DNA from: an uncultured Verrucomicrobiota bacterium | Lineage (GTDB): Bacteria > Verrucomicrobiota > Kiritimatiellia > CAJWTS01 | Assembly: GCA_913047795.1 (NCBI GenBank) | Contig: CAJWTS010000039.1 | Coordinates: forward strand, 1-37,544 | Length of the DNA stretch: 37,544 bases | Direction: 5' to 3' | In this document: piece after piece, positions 15,798 to 24,027 of the stretch | How positions within the stretch are numbered: position 1 is the first letter of the stretch | Layout of the letters: every line of letters starts with the position of its first letter | Translations under genes and position numbers: made by a program | The notes under the pieces: model-generated | Databases searched by the model: none | Told to the model about the DNA's origin: nothing | The model's input: only the letters and a program-made list of their open reading frames with translations

Positions 15798-18700
15798 CTA
15801 GTTCGACGAGGCGGCCATGGGCTCGCCGTCACCCGAGAGGGTGAACAGGTAATCGCGGATGGCCTTCATCTGCCGATCCGTTTCGCCCTCCAGGAATCGT
15901 GGTACGCTCGAATTACCGTCCGGCCAGAAGCCGGGCATCTTGGTTCCGGGCAAAAGCTTCTGCGGATCGCGTAACCATTCCACAATCCAGTCCGGCTTCA
16001 GGCGTTCGCGGGCCTTCGCGAGATCGGGCGCCCAGTTGTCCTTCGCGCCGGTCGGTGCCGTGTCGCCCGAGAAGTGGCATTTCTGGCAGAAGAAAACGTT
16101 GTCGGAGAACATCTCTTTGGCGGCGTCAAACGTTTTGCCTTCGCTGGCGATTTGCGTGGCCGCGACGAACGGGAATGCCTGGTCGTCGAGGTAGTTGAAG
16201 TACTTCACCAGCGTATTGCGTTGTTCGGCGGTCAGGTCGAAGGTCGGCATGCGGACTTCGAGCCAGGGACGAATCGTTTCGGGGCTAGCCAGGAAGTGGA
16301 ACAGCCAGTCGGGTTGCACCTTGCTGCCTTCGCCGGTCAGGATTGGCGGATTGTACGCGGCGGCTTCGGGATCGGCGCCCTCCCCCTCCTCTTCGCCTTC
16401 TTCCCACTCGTCCTCCTCTTCTTCGACCTCCCACTCGTCGTCGCCGTCATCCTCGGCGGGTGCGGCCTTGGCGTAGGTGGCGTACCATTCGCCGACCTTG
16501 GGGAAGATCGCCCCGCCTTCGTCCTCCATGACGTGGCAGGCCTGGCAGTTGAACTGGCGCACCAGTTTCTGTCCTTCTTCTATGAATACGTTTTTCGGCG
16601 TGCGCGGTACGCCCTTGGTCAGCGCGGTGTCCTTCTTCTGCAGGGCGAGCATGACCGTGACCAACGCGTCGATCTCGCGTTGTTTCAGGTGGAAGTTGGG
16701 CATCATCAGCAGGTCGCGCGGATGTTTCGTTTCCAGCTTGCCCTCGTCGAAGCTGCGCGGGTCCTTCAGCTTCTGTTCGAACCACGCAAAGTTGACGTGC
16801 TCGAGCTTGTCGTGCAGGTTGGCAAAATCGAGTTTCGAGATCGGCTTGCTGCCTTCCTCGGTCAACTCGGTGCCGATCGGCGTCGCGTTCTCGAGTCCGG
16901 GAATGTTGTGACAACTGAAGCAGCCGTACTTACGGATCAATTTCTCGCCGCTGAACACGAGTTGGTCGTCTACCGACATCACACCGAACTTTTCGCCGGC
17001 CTGGGCCTGGGTCATGGTGCGCGCCAGGAATCCGAGCGTGATGTCCTTCAGCACGGCTTCGTCGAGCGTGGCGACCGGCATGCCTTCGAAGGTCTCGTTG
17101 TCGCCGTGCGGACCTTCCACCAGGTACGCCGCGATATCGGCGGCTTCCTGATCGCTCAGGCGCAGGTCGGGCATGCGGGTCCCGGCATGGTAGCTCTTCG
17201 GATCCTTGAGCCAGCTATAGACCCAGTCGGCCGTGGTCTTGTTTTTCAGCCCGACCAGTTGCGGTCCGTGCTCGCGACGAAGTGAAAGAACCGTGCGTAC
17301 CGGGTCGGGGGCTTCATCGCCGAGGGTGTGACAGCCGAGACAGCCCACGGAGCGGACGAGTTCCTCGCCCTTGGCAGCATCTCCTGCCGGCGCGGTAGCG
17401 ACCTCGTACGGTTCGCTCTTGTCAAACAGGTAGGCGACCATCGCCTTGATTTCCTGGTCGGTGCGCTCCTGGAGATGCGCGTTGTTCGACTGGCCGAAAT
17501 AGCTCGGCATCCAGGTATGGGCCCGGAATGCTTTCGGATTGTTGATCCAGCGGAAGGCCCAATCGGCGTCGAGCTTCGAGGCGGCGTGGCGCAGGCTCGG
17601 TCCGGGTCGCGGTTTATCTTTAAAGGTGTCGATCGCGTGGCAGGCGTAGCAGCCGGCCTTTTCGATAAGGGCCAGACCCAGGTTGAGCGTATCGGCGCTC
17701 TTGATCGAGGTCTGCGCCGAGTGGCAACGGTAGCAGCCCGCCTCGGTGTACTTCGCGGGATACATTGGATATTGCACGTGATGCATCTTGTGCCAATGGT
17801 GGTCGTGCTCCCAATGCTCCTTCTGCTCCTTGGAATCGGGCATATGGGCCGCGGAAACGAAGGCCGTGCCGCGTCCGCGTCCGCCGTGGCAACTGGTGCA
17901 GCCGAATTCTTTGACGGGATGGGGTGACCCGTCGCTCAGGAAGAGGTCGAGGTTAGGATGCGCCGTGAACGGGGCTTTTGCGCCGGCGTATTCCTTCTTA
18001 AGAATGCCCTGGTGGCAGGCGATACAGCGATCAACCTTGGGCACGCGCTCGAGACCGAGATCGTCAGTGATGCCGTTCACGATGATCTGGTAGTCGCGCA
18101 CATTGTAGTATGGGTTGGCCATGTCCAGGATCGGCAGATCACGCACCACGTTGGCGATCTGGTTGATGGGTTTCATCATGCCCGGGTCAAGCTTCTTGAG
18201 TTGGCGGCGCAGGAGATCGCCCTGGCGTGTCAGCTTCGATTGTGCGCGCTGCAGCTCGCGGGTACGGGCTGTGATATCGCTGACCACCTCTTCCTGGGCC
18301 GCGAGGGCCGTGTCGGCGGCCTCCATATCGACTTTAAGTAGCGCGGCTTGCGCGGCAAGCGCGTCCATTTTTTCGCGTGCAGCGTCGGCGTTGCCTTGCC
18401 CATGCACGCTGGCCGCCTCAAAGGTATAGATCGCGGTATCAAGGTCGGCCTTTTCAAAATTATAGAGCTGCACGCGCCGCTGGTATTCCTTTTGCCGGTT
18501 ATCGCGCTCATCCTGAGCGGCGGAAAGCCGGGCGGCATGGGCGCGTTCTTTGGCGACGGCGGATTCCAGCGCCGATTCAACCTCCTGAAACTCGGCGGTC
18601 GCCTGTACCCGCTGTTCCTCTTCCGAGAGGCTGCTGCGGGTCAGGTCCGCTTCCATCTTGCGGAACTCGCGCTGGTAGGGCCGCCACTCGCGGGCATAGT

Positions 18701-18821
18701 CCTTCCAGAACATCCAGATTATGCTGAACAGAAACAACGCACTGGAAATCGCAAAAATCTTGTTCAACGACTCCGGGTGATAGTGCCGCTGTTCGCTATC
18801 CGGTATTTCGTGTTTGGCCAT
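15798..18821 (-). CDS. Eight-haem membrane-anchored cytochrome c with coiled coil, b6f-type complex subunit
   Basis: This 1007-residue protein has eight CXXCH sites: residues 266-270, 308-312, 363-367, 391-395, 494-498, 634-638, 759-763 and 912-916. Candidate distal methionines of class I modules are Met439, Met550, Met858 and Met962 (RMP or KMP motifs). An N-terminal helix (about 21-39) anchors it. Residues about 45-210 form a long coiled coil rich in Glu, Lys, Arg and Ala. An extremely acidic stretch lies at about 789-815. It follows the subunit IV gene by 9 bases, with AGGA before the ATG, and no cytochrome f or c1 gene is present. It should therefore carry electrons from the Rieske protein across the periplasm toward the oxidase. 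The fold of the region between hemes 6 and 7 is unclear. Confidence 0.9.
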   Translation of the reverse strand: MAKHEIPDSEQRHYHPESLNKIFAISSALFLFSIIWMFWKDYAREWRPYQREFRKMEADLTRSSLSEEEQRVQATAEFQEVESALESAVAKERAHAARLSAAQDERDNRQKEYQRRVQLYNFEKADLDTAIYTFEAASVHGQGNADAAREKMDALAAQAALLKVDMEAADTALAAQEEVVSDITARTRELQRAQSKLTRQGDLLRRQLKKLDPGMMKPINQIANVVRDLPILDMANPYYNVRDYQIIVNGITDDLGLERVPKVDRCIACHQGILKKEYAGAKAPFTAHPNLDLFLSDGSPHPVKEFGCTSCHGGRGRGTAFVSAAHMPDSKEQKEHWEHDHHWHKMHHVQYPMYPAKYTEAGCYRCHSAQTSIKSADTLNLGLALIEKAGCYACHAIDTFKDKPRPGPSLRHAASKLDADWAFRWINNPKAFRAHTWMPSYFGQSNNAHLQERTDQEIKAMVAYLFDKSEPYEVATAPAGDAAKGEELVRSVGCLGCHTLGDEAPDPVRTVLSLRREHGPQLVGLKNKTTADWVYSWLKDPKSYHAGTRMPDLRLSDQEAADIAAYLVEGPHGDNETFEGMPVATLDEAVLKDITLGFLARTMTQAQAGEKFGVMSVDDQLVFSGEKLIRKYGCFSCHNIPGLENATPIGTELTEEGSKPISKLDFANLHDKLEHVNFAWFEQKLKDPRSFDEGKLETKHPRDLLMMPNFHLKQREIDALVTVMLALQKKDTALTKGVPRTPKNVFIEEGQKLVRQFNCQACHVMEDEGGAIFPKVGEWYATYAKAAPAEDDGDDEWEVEEEEDEWEEGEEEGEGADPEAAAYNPPILTGEGSKVQPDWLFHFLASPETIRPWLEVRMPTFDLTAEQRNTLVKYFNYLDDQAFPFVAATQIASEGKTFDAAKEMFSDNVFFCQKCHFSGDTAPTGAKDNWAPDLAKARERLKPDWIVEWLRDPQKLLPGTKMPGFWPDGNSSVPRFLEGETDRQMKAIRDYLFTLSGDGEPMAASSN

Positions 18822-18830
18822 CGGGCGGTC

Positions 18831-19946
18831 CTAAATATTAAACCAGGGCGTGGCGATCATGTACTTCAGGTTGATCGACCAGCGCAGGATCATTTTGATC
18901 GGTAGACTGAGCGCCATCAGGCTGAGGAACATGAACCAGGAGTATTTCATGCTACCCATGCGCTCGAAGAAGCCCTTCAGGCGGAACTTTGCCAGCAGCG
19001 GGGGAATGCCCATGAAATAGAAGCTCGTCAGCAGGATGCCCCAGATCTCACGCACAAGCACGTTGTCCGGCAACGTCTGCTTGAGCGCGATGACGTAGAT
19101 GATCTCGGAGAGGTTAACGTTGTTGAGCGCCGCCACCTTGTGCGGATCCCAGCGCTCGAATGGACCAAAGAAATTCCAACCGGGCCCACGGAAGAACGTG
19201 CCGACGATGACCATGTAGACCCATAGGACCAGCCACCCGAAGAGAAAGAGCGAGATGAAGAGTTTGCGGTTCTGGAAGCTGAAGTAGCCCGAGGTCGAGC
19301 GATCAGTATCGATGTAGGGAATGGCCATCAGGCCCACGATGATGACCGTGGGGAAGGCCACGCCGGCCAGCCAGGGGTCAAAATAGACGAGCATTTCCTG
19401 CAGCGCGAGGAAGTACCAGGGCGCCTTTGACGGATTCGGCGTCAGGCTGGGGTCAGCTGGTTCTTCGAGTGGGGCCTGCAACACGATCGACCAGACCAAC
19501 AGACCCACCATGCAGAGCACCATCACGATTAACTCGGTGTAGACCAGATCGGGCCAAACGAGCACCTTGCGTTTCTCGGGAACCTCATACTCGTTGGGCT
19601 TCAAGCCCTGGGCCAGTCGCGCGTCATTGGCGTAGGCCTGCTTCATCGATAGCCAGAGGAAAAACACGGTCGAGAAGAGCAGTAGCACAATCGGCACGTT
19701 GTCCGGCTTGAGTACGATCGCGCGATAGTTGGGGTCCGTCAGGCTCAGGCAATGCCCCGTGATCATGACAGTGAAGATGAACACACCGCCCTTGCCGGTC
19801 CACAACTTGTAGATCCCGAGCCGCCGGTTGATCGCCGCGAACCATTCCGTGGGAGGAAAGATGAAGAAGAAAATCGCGAACAACGTCAGGAAGCTAATCG
19901 TCGGTGACGAGAAAACGTTGACGAGATGCTTAACGGATTCGCCCAT
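18831..19946 (-). CDS. Cytochrome b C-terminal domain / subunit IV (petD-like) of the bc complex
   Basis: This 371-residue membrane protein corresponds to the C-terminal half of cytochrome b, as a separate chain as in b6f complexes. The family marker is EEPADPSLTPNPSKAPWYFLALQEML; the Qo-site PEWY of bc1 and b6f complexes is APWY here, so the usual glutamate is missing. It is much longer than plant subunit IV (about 160 residues): helices precede the marker (about 15-32, 53-70, 83-100 and 132-155) and several follow it. The ATG at 19946 has AGGAG 10 bases upstream; the frame is open further upstream but overlaps cytochrome b6. It lies between the cytochrome b6 gene (13-base spacer) and the eight-haem gene. 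Confidence 0.88.
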   Translation of the reverse strand: MGESVKHLVNVFSSPTISFLTLFAIFFFIFPPTEWFAAINRRLGIYKLWTGKGGVFIFTVMITGHCLSLTDPNYRAIVLKPDNVPIVLLLFSTVFFLWLSMKQAYANDARLAQGLKPNEYEVPEKRKVLVWPDLVYTELIVMVLCMVGLLVWSIVLQAPLEEPADPSLTPNPSKAPWYFLALQEMLVYFDPWLAGVAFPTVIIVGLMAIPYIDTDRSTSGYFSFQNRKLFISLFLFGWLVLWVYMVIVGTFFRGPGWNFFGPFERWDPHKVAALNNVNLSEIIYVIALKQTLPDNVLVREIWGILLTSFYFMGIPPLLAKFRLKGFFERMGSMKYSWFMFLSLMALSLPIKMILRWSINLKYMIATPWFNI

Positions 19947-19959
19947 AACGCCACGTCTC

Positions 19960-20742
19960 CTAAAGCGGTCCCGAGACGCCGCCGTCTTTGCGCACGCGCC
20001 AGAAGTGAACCGCCATGAAGACCACAATCACGACGGGAAAGGCAATACAGTGAAAGACGTAGAATCGCAGCAATGCACCACCGCGAACCTCGCGTTCGCC
20101 GAGAAGACCGTACTTGGCGTCACTGAGCGGCGTCACCAGGTTGATATCCCCGATGCTGACCAGCGCGGCGCCGGGTCCTTCACGTCCCAGCAGCGGTGTG
20201 GCTGCCGCCATGTTTGAACCGACCGTGATGGCCCAAATCGCGAGCTGATCCCAGGGCAGGAGATAGCCGGTGAAACTGAGGAGCATGGTGAGCGTCAGCA
20301 GGATGACGCCGATGGCCCAGTTGAATTCGCGCGGGGGTTTGTAGGCGCCGGTCATGAAGACGCGGAACATATGCAACCAGACGGTGATCACCATCAGGTG
20401 CGCACCCCATCGATGAATTTCGCGCATGATGCCGAGCGGTGTCGTTTCCGCGAGATCGATCACGTCCGTGTAGGCGCGCGTGGTCGTCGGAACGTAGTAA
20501 AACATCAGCAAGATGCCGGTCACGGTCAGCACCAGAAAGACAAAGAAGGACAGGCCGCCCATACACCAGGTGTACTTGACCTTGACGGCGTGTTTCGGGA
20601 TCGAAACAGGATGAAGGTGCAGGAAGACATTGTTGAGGACCTGCATCATGCGACCGCGGCGATCCTGCGGGACCTGTACGCGGAAGATGGACTTCCAGAT
20701 TACACTCTTGAACGGATTCTTGTTTTTCTTCTCTTCGGCCAT
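19960..20742 (-). CDS. Cytochrome b6-type N-terminal cytochrome b subunit
   Basis: This 260-residue subunit carries the two b haems of the quinol oxidoreductase. Ligand pairs are His110/His124 and His231/His246, spaced 14 and 15 as in cytochrome b6, not 14 and 14 as in mitochondrial cytochrome b. Cys60 in [10 protein letters not shown] aligns with the cysteine of cytochrome b6 that binds the extra haem (c-prime, or ci). The Qo-side [14 protein letters not shown] and the end [10 protein letters not shown] are typical. Four helices are expected. The Rieske gene ends 11 bases upstream and subunit IV starts 13 bases downstream. The [12 protein letters not shown] start is cytoplasmic. Confidence 0.95.
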   Translation of the reverse strand: MAEEKKNKNPFKSVIWKSIFRVQVPQDRRGRMMQVLNNVFLHLHPVSIPKHAVKVKYTWCMGGLSFFVFLVLTVTGILLMFYYVPTTTRAYTDVIDLAETTPLGIMREIHRWGAHLMVITVWLHMFRVFMTGAYKPPREFNWAIGVILLTLTMLLSFTGYLLPWDQLAIWAITVGSNMAAATPLLGREGPGAALVSIGDINLVTPLSDAKYGLLGEREVRGGALLRFYVFHCIAFPVVIVVFMAVHFWRVRKDGGVSGPL

Positions 20743-20753
20743 GACGTCTTATC

Positions 20754-21269
20754 CTATGTCATCAGGTAGGAGTCGGGGTTTTCCCAGTCGCCTTTTTCCT
20801 GGCGGAATGTGACCGACTTGTCGATCAGGAGTTGACCGTCCTCTGCAAGCCCGATCCGTACGCGTTCGAGCGGGCGCGGTGCCGGGCCTTCAAAATTGAT
20901 GCCGGACATGCGGAACCCGCTTCCGTGGCAGGGGCACTTGAATTTGCTTTCATTGGGTAGCCAGTTGGGTGTGCAGCCGAGGTGCGTGCAACGTGCGAGG
21001 ATCGCGTAGATTCGATCGTCCGTTCGTACGATCCAGACGCGGTGTTTGCCCTTCCAGTCGACGGAGACCGCGCCGGGACTGTACTGATCTGGAAAACCGG
21101 CCTTGAAAGAACTCGGAGGCTCAAACAGCACGTTCGGGAAAAGAAAGCGCCCGCACATTGTCAGAAAACCGCCCATCGCCGCTGCAAAAAAGACCCAGGC
21201 GACGGTCATCCAGGATAGGAAGCCGCGACGGGATAGTGGTGCGTCGGTGTTGGAGGTGTTATCTACCAT
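20754..21269 (-). CDS. Rieske [2Fe-2S] protein of the b6f-type complex
   Basis: This 171-residue protein has a twin-arginine start (LSRRGFLSWM at 12-21) and a single membrane helix (about 20-43). The Rieske domain has its cluster ligands in CTHLGC (Cys94, His96, Cys99) and CPCHGS (Cys112, Cys114, His115); Cys94, Cys112 and the two histidines match the consensus roles, with Cys99 and Cys114 forming the usual disulphide. It takes electrons from quinol at the Qo site and would pass them to the eight-haem cytochrome. ATG 21269 is preferred over a TTG at 21284 because it has GGGA 10 bases upstream. It starts 40 bases after folK, with no obvious promoter between. Confidence 0.94.
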   Translation of the reverse strand: MVDNTSNTDAPLSRRGFLSWMTVAWVFFAAAMGGFLTMCGRFLFPNVLFEPPSSFKAGFPDQYSPGAVSVDWKGKHRVWIVRTDDRIYAILARCTHLGCTPNWLPNESKFKCPCHGSGFRMSGINFEGPAPRPLERVRIGLAEDGQLLIDKSVTFRQEKGDWENPDSYLMT

Positions 21270-21309
21270 GCAGAGTCGTCCCAATCAGGAAAAAGAAGGG
21301 GCGAATTAA

Positions 21310-21741
21310 TCACAACGGATCATGCCTCGCAAGAGGATTCTCGTTTAGCGGCCCGGTGAATCGGGCCAGGTCGGGCAGGATCTCCCGCACGGCTTCGCGC
21401 AGGAAGGCCCGCGTATGAAAATCATCGTCCACAACGGTGTCGTTCCAGACCACGATGTCGAGGTCGATCGTGCGCGGCCCATGCGAGTTTTCCGCGTGTA
21501 TCCTGCCGAGCTGAGTCTCGACGTCCTTCAGGAAGGCCCGGAAGGCCTCGTGGTCCAACGCGGTATCGACCAGGAGCGTGCCATTCAGAAAGTCGGCTTG
21601 CTCGGTGAAACCGACCGGCTTCGTCATGCGCAGGGCAGATTCGGCGACCAGTTCGTAGCTGGCAGCGATGAGGTCACGGGCGCGCTGGACATGCTCAGCG
21701 GGATCGATATTGGAACCCAGGCTGACGACGGCACGGTTCAT
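21310..21741 (-). CDS. folK: 2-amino-4-hydroxy-6-hydroxymethyldihydropteridine pyrophosphokinase
   Basis: This 143-residue enzyme transfers pyrophosphate from ATP to 6-hydroxymethyl-dihydropterin in folate synthesis. It shows the HPPK pattern: SLGSNI at the start, TKPVGFTEQADFLN, and the signature HGPRTIDLDIVVW with the two metal-binding aspartates. Length is a little short of the E. coli enzyme (159). Its ATG overlaps the folB stop (TGA inside CATTCA on the plus strand), so folB and folK are translationally coupled, an arrangement seen in many bacteria. The Rieske gene follows 40 bases on. Confidence 0.93.
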   Translation of the reverse strand: MNRAVVSLGSNIDPAEHVQRARDLIAASYELVAESALRMTKPVGFTEQADFLNGTLLVDTALDHEAFRAFLKDVETQLGRIHAENSHGPRTIDLDIVVWNDTVVDDDFHTRAFLREAVREILPDLARFTGPLNENPLARHDPL

Positions 21742-22094
21742 TCGGGGCGGCAGCCCTGGACCTCGATCGAGACCGAGTCGGCCCCGCGCAACGCGCCGGG
21801 TTTGTCGACTCGTACCGTGGCGGCGTCCGCGCGGGGATTCTCAAGCACCATCTCCAGCAGGTGCTGGGCGAGGGTCTCGATCAGGAAGAAGTCGCTGGCT
21901 TCGATGACTTCGATCATGCGCTTGGTGATGACCTTGTAGTCGTACGCCTCCTCGATTCGATCCGATTGCGCGGCGGGGGTGGCGTCATAGTCGATCACGA
22001 CGTTGATGACGACATCCTGCTTCGTCGTGCGTTCCCAATCGTTGATACCGACGATCGCCTGCAGGCGTAAGTTTTCAATTCGAATGTGGGCCAT
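21738..22094 (-). CDS. folB: Dihydroneopterin aldolase, FolB/FolX family
   Basis: This is a 118-residue pterin enzyme. The catalytic-type features of aldolase FolB are present: DWERT after VGIN (Glu22 position), Tyr52 in EAYDYKVIT, and Lys100 region VDKPGAL. The body, however, reads closer to the epimerase FolX in places (IRIENLRLQAIVGI, QDVVINVVIDYD, GADSVSIEV). The neighbours folK (4-base overlap) and folE favour the aldolase role, making 6-hydroxymethyl-dihydropterin from dihydroneopterin, possibly with epimerase side activity. The start at 22094 is preceded by CCCCCGCC without a good ribosome site. A repeat-rich 140-base spacer separates it from folE. Confidence 0.87.
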   Translation of the reverse strand: MAHIRIENLRLQAIVGINDWERTTKQDVVINVVIDYDATPAAQSDRIEEAYDYKVITKRMIEVIEASDFFLIETLAQHLLEMVLENPRADAATVRVDKPGALRGADSVSIEVQGCRPE

Positions 22095-22234
22095 GGCGGG
22101 GGAGGTTCAGGGGGTTAGGGGTTTAGCGTTCAACGGTTCAGTGATTCTCTCCTGCGCGCTACGGAGGGCAAGCAGTGTTTGTCGTTTTGCGGTGTTGGCC
22201 ATTCAGCCGTGAACCCCGGAACATTGAACCTCTC
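22095..22234. repeat. Spacer with repeated TTCA/TGAAC inverted motifs
   Basis: The folE-folB spacer is built of short related pieces. GAGGTTCA (22103-22110) faces TGAACCTC (22225-22232), giving an 8-bp stem over the whole spacer. CGGTTCA (22134-22140) and GTGAACC lie inside, next to GGGGTTAGGGGTTTAGCG. This is unlike coding sequence nearby and may be a degenerate dispersed repeat or a structured leader for folB. Confidence 0.4.
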
Positions 22235-22774
22235 CTACGAGATCAAGGTGAGGAATTCAGCGCGGGTTTCGGCATGTTGACGGAAGAGGCCGAGCATGCA
22301 GGAGGTTTTCATAACCGAGTTTTGTTTTTCGACCCCGCGCATCATCATGCATAAATGTTGCGCCTCGATCACAACGGCGACGCCGCGCGCACCGGTGTGT
22401 TCCATGATGGTGTTCGCGATTTGCCGTGTGAGGTCTTCCTGGATCTGGAGCCGGCGCGCAAACGCATCCACGATTCGCGCGACCTTGGAGAGTCCCAGCA
22501 CCTTGTCGGACGGTATGTAGGCCACGTGGCATTTTCCGATGAAAGGCAACAGGTGATGTTCGCAGAGCGAATACAGCTCGATGTCCTTGACCACGACCAT
22601 GTCGTCTGTCTTTGAGTCGTACAGCGCTTCGTTGATGATGGCTGGAATGTCGGCCTGGTAGCCGCGTGTCAGGAACTTCCACGCTTCGGCGGCGCGTTGC
22701 GGTGTTTTGAGTAGCCCCTGGCGTTCGGTGTCTTCGCCAACTGCCGCTATCAATTGCTTAAAGAGATCATCCAT
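22235..22774 (-). CDS. folE: GTP cyclohydrolase I
   Basis: This 179-residue enzyme makes 7,8-dihydroneopterin triphosphate from GTP, the first step to folate. Zinc ligands are Cys71 and His74 ([18 protein letters not shown]) and Cys142 ([11 protein letters not shown]). Other family motifs are [46 protein letters not shown] and the end [12 protein letters not shown] 22774 has AGGA 6 bases upstream; a GTG at 22822 would overlap the nitroreductase gene and is less likely. Proteins of this type form decamers in the cytoplasm. It lies 26 bases after the nitroreductase gene, so the two are probably one transcript. Confidence 0.96.
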   Translation of the reverse strand: MDDLFKQLIAAVGEDTERQGLLKTPQRAAEAWKFLTRGYQADIPAIINEALYDSKTDDMVVVKDIELYSLCEHHLLPFIGKCHVAYIPSDKVLGLSKVARIVDAFARRLQIQEDLTRQIANTIMEHTGARGVAVVIEAQHLCMMMRGVEKQNSVMKTSCMLGLFRQHAETRAEFLTLIS

Positions 22775-22800
22775 TTGCGGTCCTGTCTTTTCTTTCTGTT

Positions 22801-23382
22801 TCAGGCTGTTCGGCGCAGACACTCGTCCAGCGGCCGTCGACGGGTGCGCGGGACTTTCTCCGCATACCCCATGTAAAAGAACCCGATGATGTATTCGGTC
22901 TCGGCGTCAATGTCCAGCAACTGGTACGTTTCGGCCTTACGGGTGAGTGCGCCGGTGCTCCACTGGACGCCGACCCCGGTCTCCCAGGCTGCGAGTTGCA
23001 CGTTCTGCATGGCGCAGCAGGTAGCCGCGTAGTCCTCGCGCCGCCGCTGTTCGTCGCCGTCCTGAACGCAGGAGACCACCACGATCGTCGGTTTGGACAT
23101 CAGCTTCTGAAACCCTTTCTCTCCGCATTCCGCTGCGCCGTCCGGGTCCTTGGCGGTGGCTTTCTCGAGCTGAATCTGCCGGTAAGACTCGGCGAGCGTT
23201 CGTTTGGTCTGCTCGCCGACGAGGATGAAGCGCCAGGGCTCGGTGAAATGATGGTTGGGCGCCCAGATGGCCGCTTCGAGGAGGTCCTCGACCAGGTCCG
23301 CCGGTACCGGGTCGGGCTTGAAGGCAAAAATCGTACGTCGGCTGCGGATCAGGTCACGTACGGATGTTGTTTCGACGGTCAA
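22801..23382 (-). CDS. Nitroreductase family flavoprotein, YdjA-like
   Basis: This 193-residue member of the FMN nitroreductase fold has [14 protein letters not shown] and [15 protein letters not shown] near the start, [12 protein letters not shown] in the middle and [12 protein letters not shown] near the end, closely following the small YdjA-type layout. It should use NAD(P)H and FMN in the cytoplasm; the natural substrate is unknown. Because folE follows 26 bases later, a dihydropteridine-related reduction is worth considering, but that is context only. The start is a TTG at 23382, the only good choice, with GGAG 6 bases upstream. That ribosome site lies in a perfect 12-base palindrome (23387-23398). 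Confidence 0.88.
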   Translation of the reverse strand: MTVETTSVRDLIRSRRTIFAFKPDPVPADLVEDLLEAAIWAPNHHFTEPWRFILVGEQTKRTLAESYRQIQLEKATAKDPDGAAECGEKGFQKLMSKPTIVVVSCVQDGDEQRRREDYAATCCAMQNVQLAAWETGVGVQWSTGALTRKAETYQLLDIDAETEYIIGFFYMGYAEKVPRTRRRPLDECLRRTA

Positions 23383-23468
23383 CGAAGACTCCGGAGTCGT
23401 TGGTTGGTATTGTGCCGCGGTGGGGGTCTTGCTCGCCGGAATTCGGCACCGCCACCCAGGGGGCGGGC

Positions 23469-23981
23469 CTACGAAGCTTTCTTCAGTACAACTTCGGGTT
23501 TCTTGCGCGGCGCGGTGCGCTTGGCGGATTTGATCTTCGTCGTTGTCGCCGGCTTCTGTGCTGCGGGTGAGTTGACGTTGAACGTTACGTCACAGGCCTT
23601 GAAAAACTTGAGAAATTGCACCAGGCGTTCCATGACAAAATCATCAACGGCGTGTTCCATGCGGCAGGCGTTTTCGTCGGCAAGTTCTTCGGGTACGTGC
23701 AGAATCTCGGTCAGGAAGTCGGCCAGAATGCCGTATTTGTTCAGTAGCTCCTCGGCCAGGGCATCGCCCTTGGGCGTCAACGTGGCGAAGCTGTAGGGGT
23801 CGTAAACGACCAGGCCCTTCTCGGACAGGTTCTTGAGCGCGGAACTGACCGACGGTTTCGTGACGCCGAGATATTTGGCGATATCCTTGACGCGTGCCAC
23901 CGTGTGCTCCTTGGACAGAACACAGACCGCCTTCAGGTACATTTCCTGGTGGTCGCTGAGTTTACTTACAGGTGGATGCAT
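23469..23981 (-). CDS. DtxR-family metal-dependent repressor (iron type)
   Basis: This 170-residue regulator has an N-terminal winged helix (VKDIAKYLGVTKPSVSSALKNL, residues 31-52) and a dimerisation/metal domain. The primary metal site of DtxR is kept: Met14 (HQEMYL), Cys106, Glu109 and His110 (NACRMEH). MntR has other residues there, so iron is the likelier metal. The ancillary site is changed: DtxR His79 is Tyr83 here, and His98 is Asp. The SH3-like third domain is absent; instead there is a Lys/Ala/Pro/Thr tail (about 142-170). GGAGG precedes the ATG. A DtxR-like box lies over its promoter, so it probably represses itself when iron is plentiful. Confidence 0.9.
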   Translation of the reverse strand: MHPPVSKLSDHQEMYLKAVCVLSKEHTVARVKDIAKYLGVTKPSVSSALKNLSEKGLVVYDPYSFATLTPKGDALAEELLNKYGILADFLTEILHVPEELADENACRMEHAVDDFVMERLVQFLKFFKACDVTFNVNSPAAQKPATTTKIKSAKRTAPRKKPEVVLKKAS

Positions 23982-24008
23982 AATCGGCGCCCTCCTCGCC
24001 GAAGATTG

Positions 24009-24027
24009 TTAGACTAGGCTAACTTTG
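24009..24027. promoter_or_regulatory. DtxR/IdeR-like operator box
   Basis: The 19 bases TTAGACTAGGCTAACTTTG match the mycobacterial/corynebacterial IdeR/DtxR box (TTAGGTTAGGCTAACCTAA) at 14 of 19 positions, including the core TAGGCTAAC without a mismatch. It lies 28 bases upstream of the DtxR-family start codon and covers the -10 of the predicted promoter of that gene. It could also act on the divergent TIGR03790 gene. Confidence 0.65.

Noticed and set aside
16074..17285. Plus-strand open frame of 403 codons opposite the eight-haem cytochrome
   Set aside because: The minus strand carries eight CXXCH sites in one continuous frame. The opposite frame has no motif and follows from high GC.
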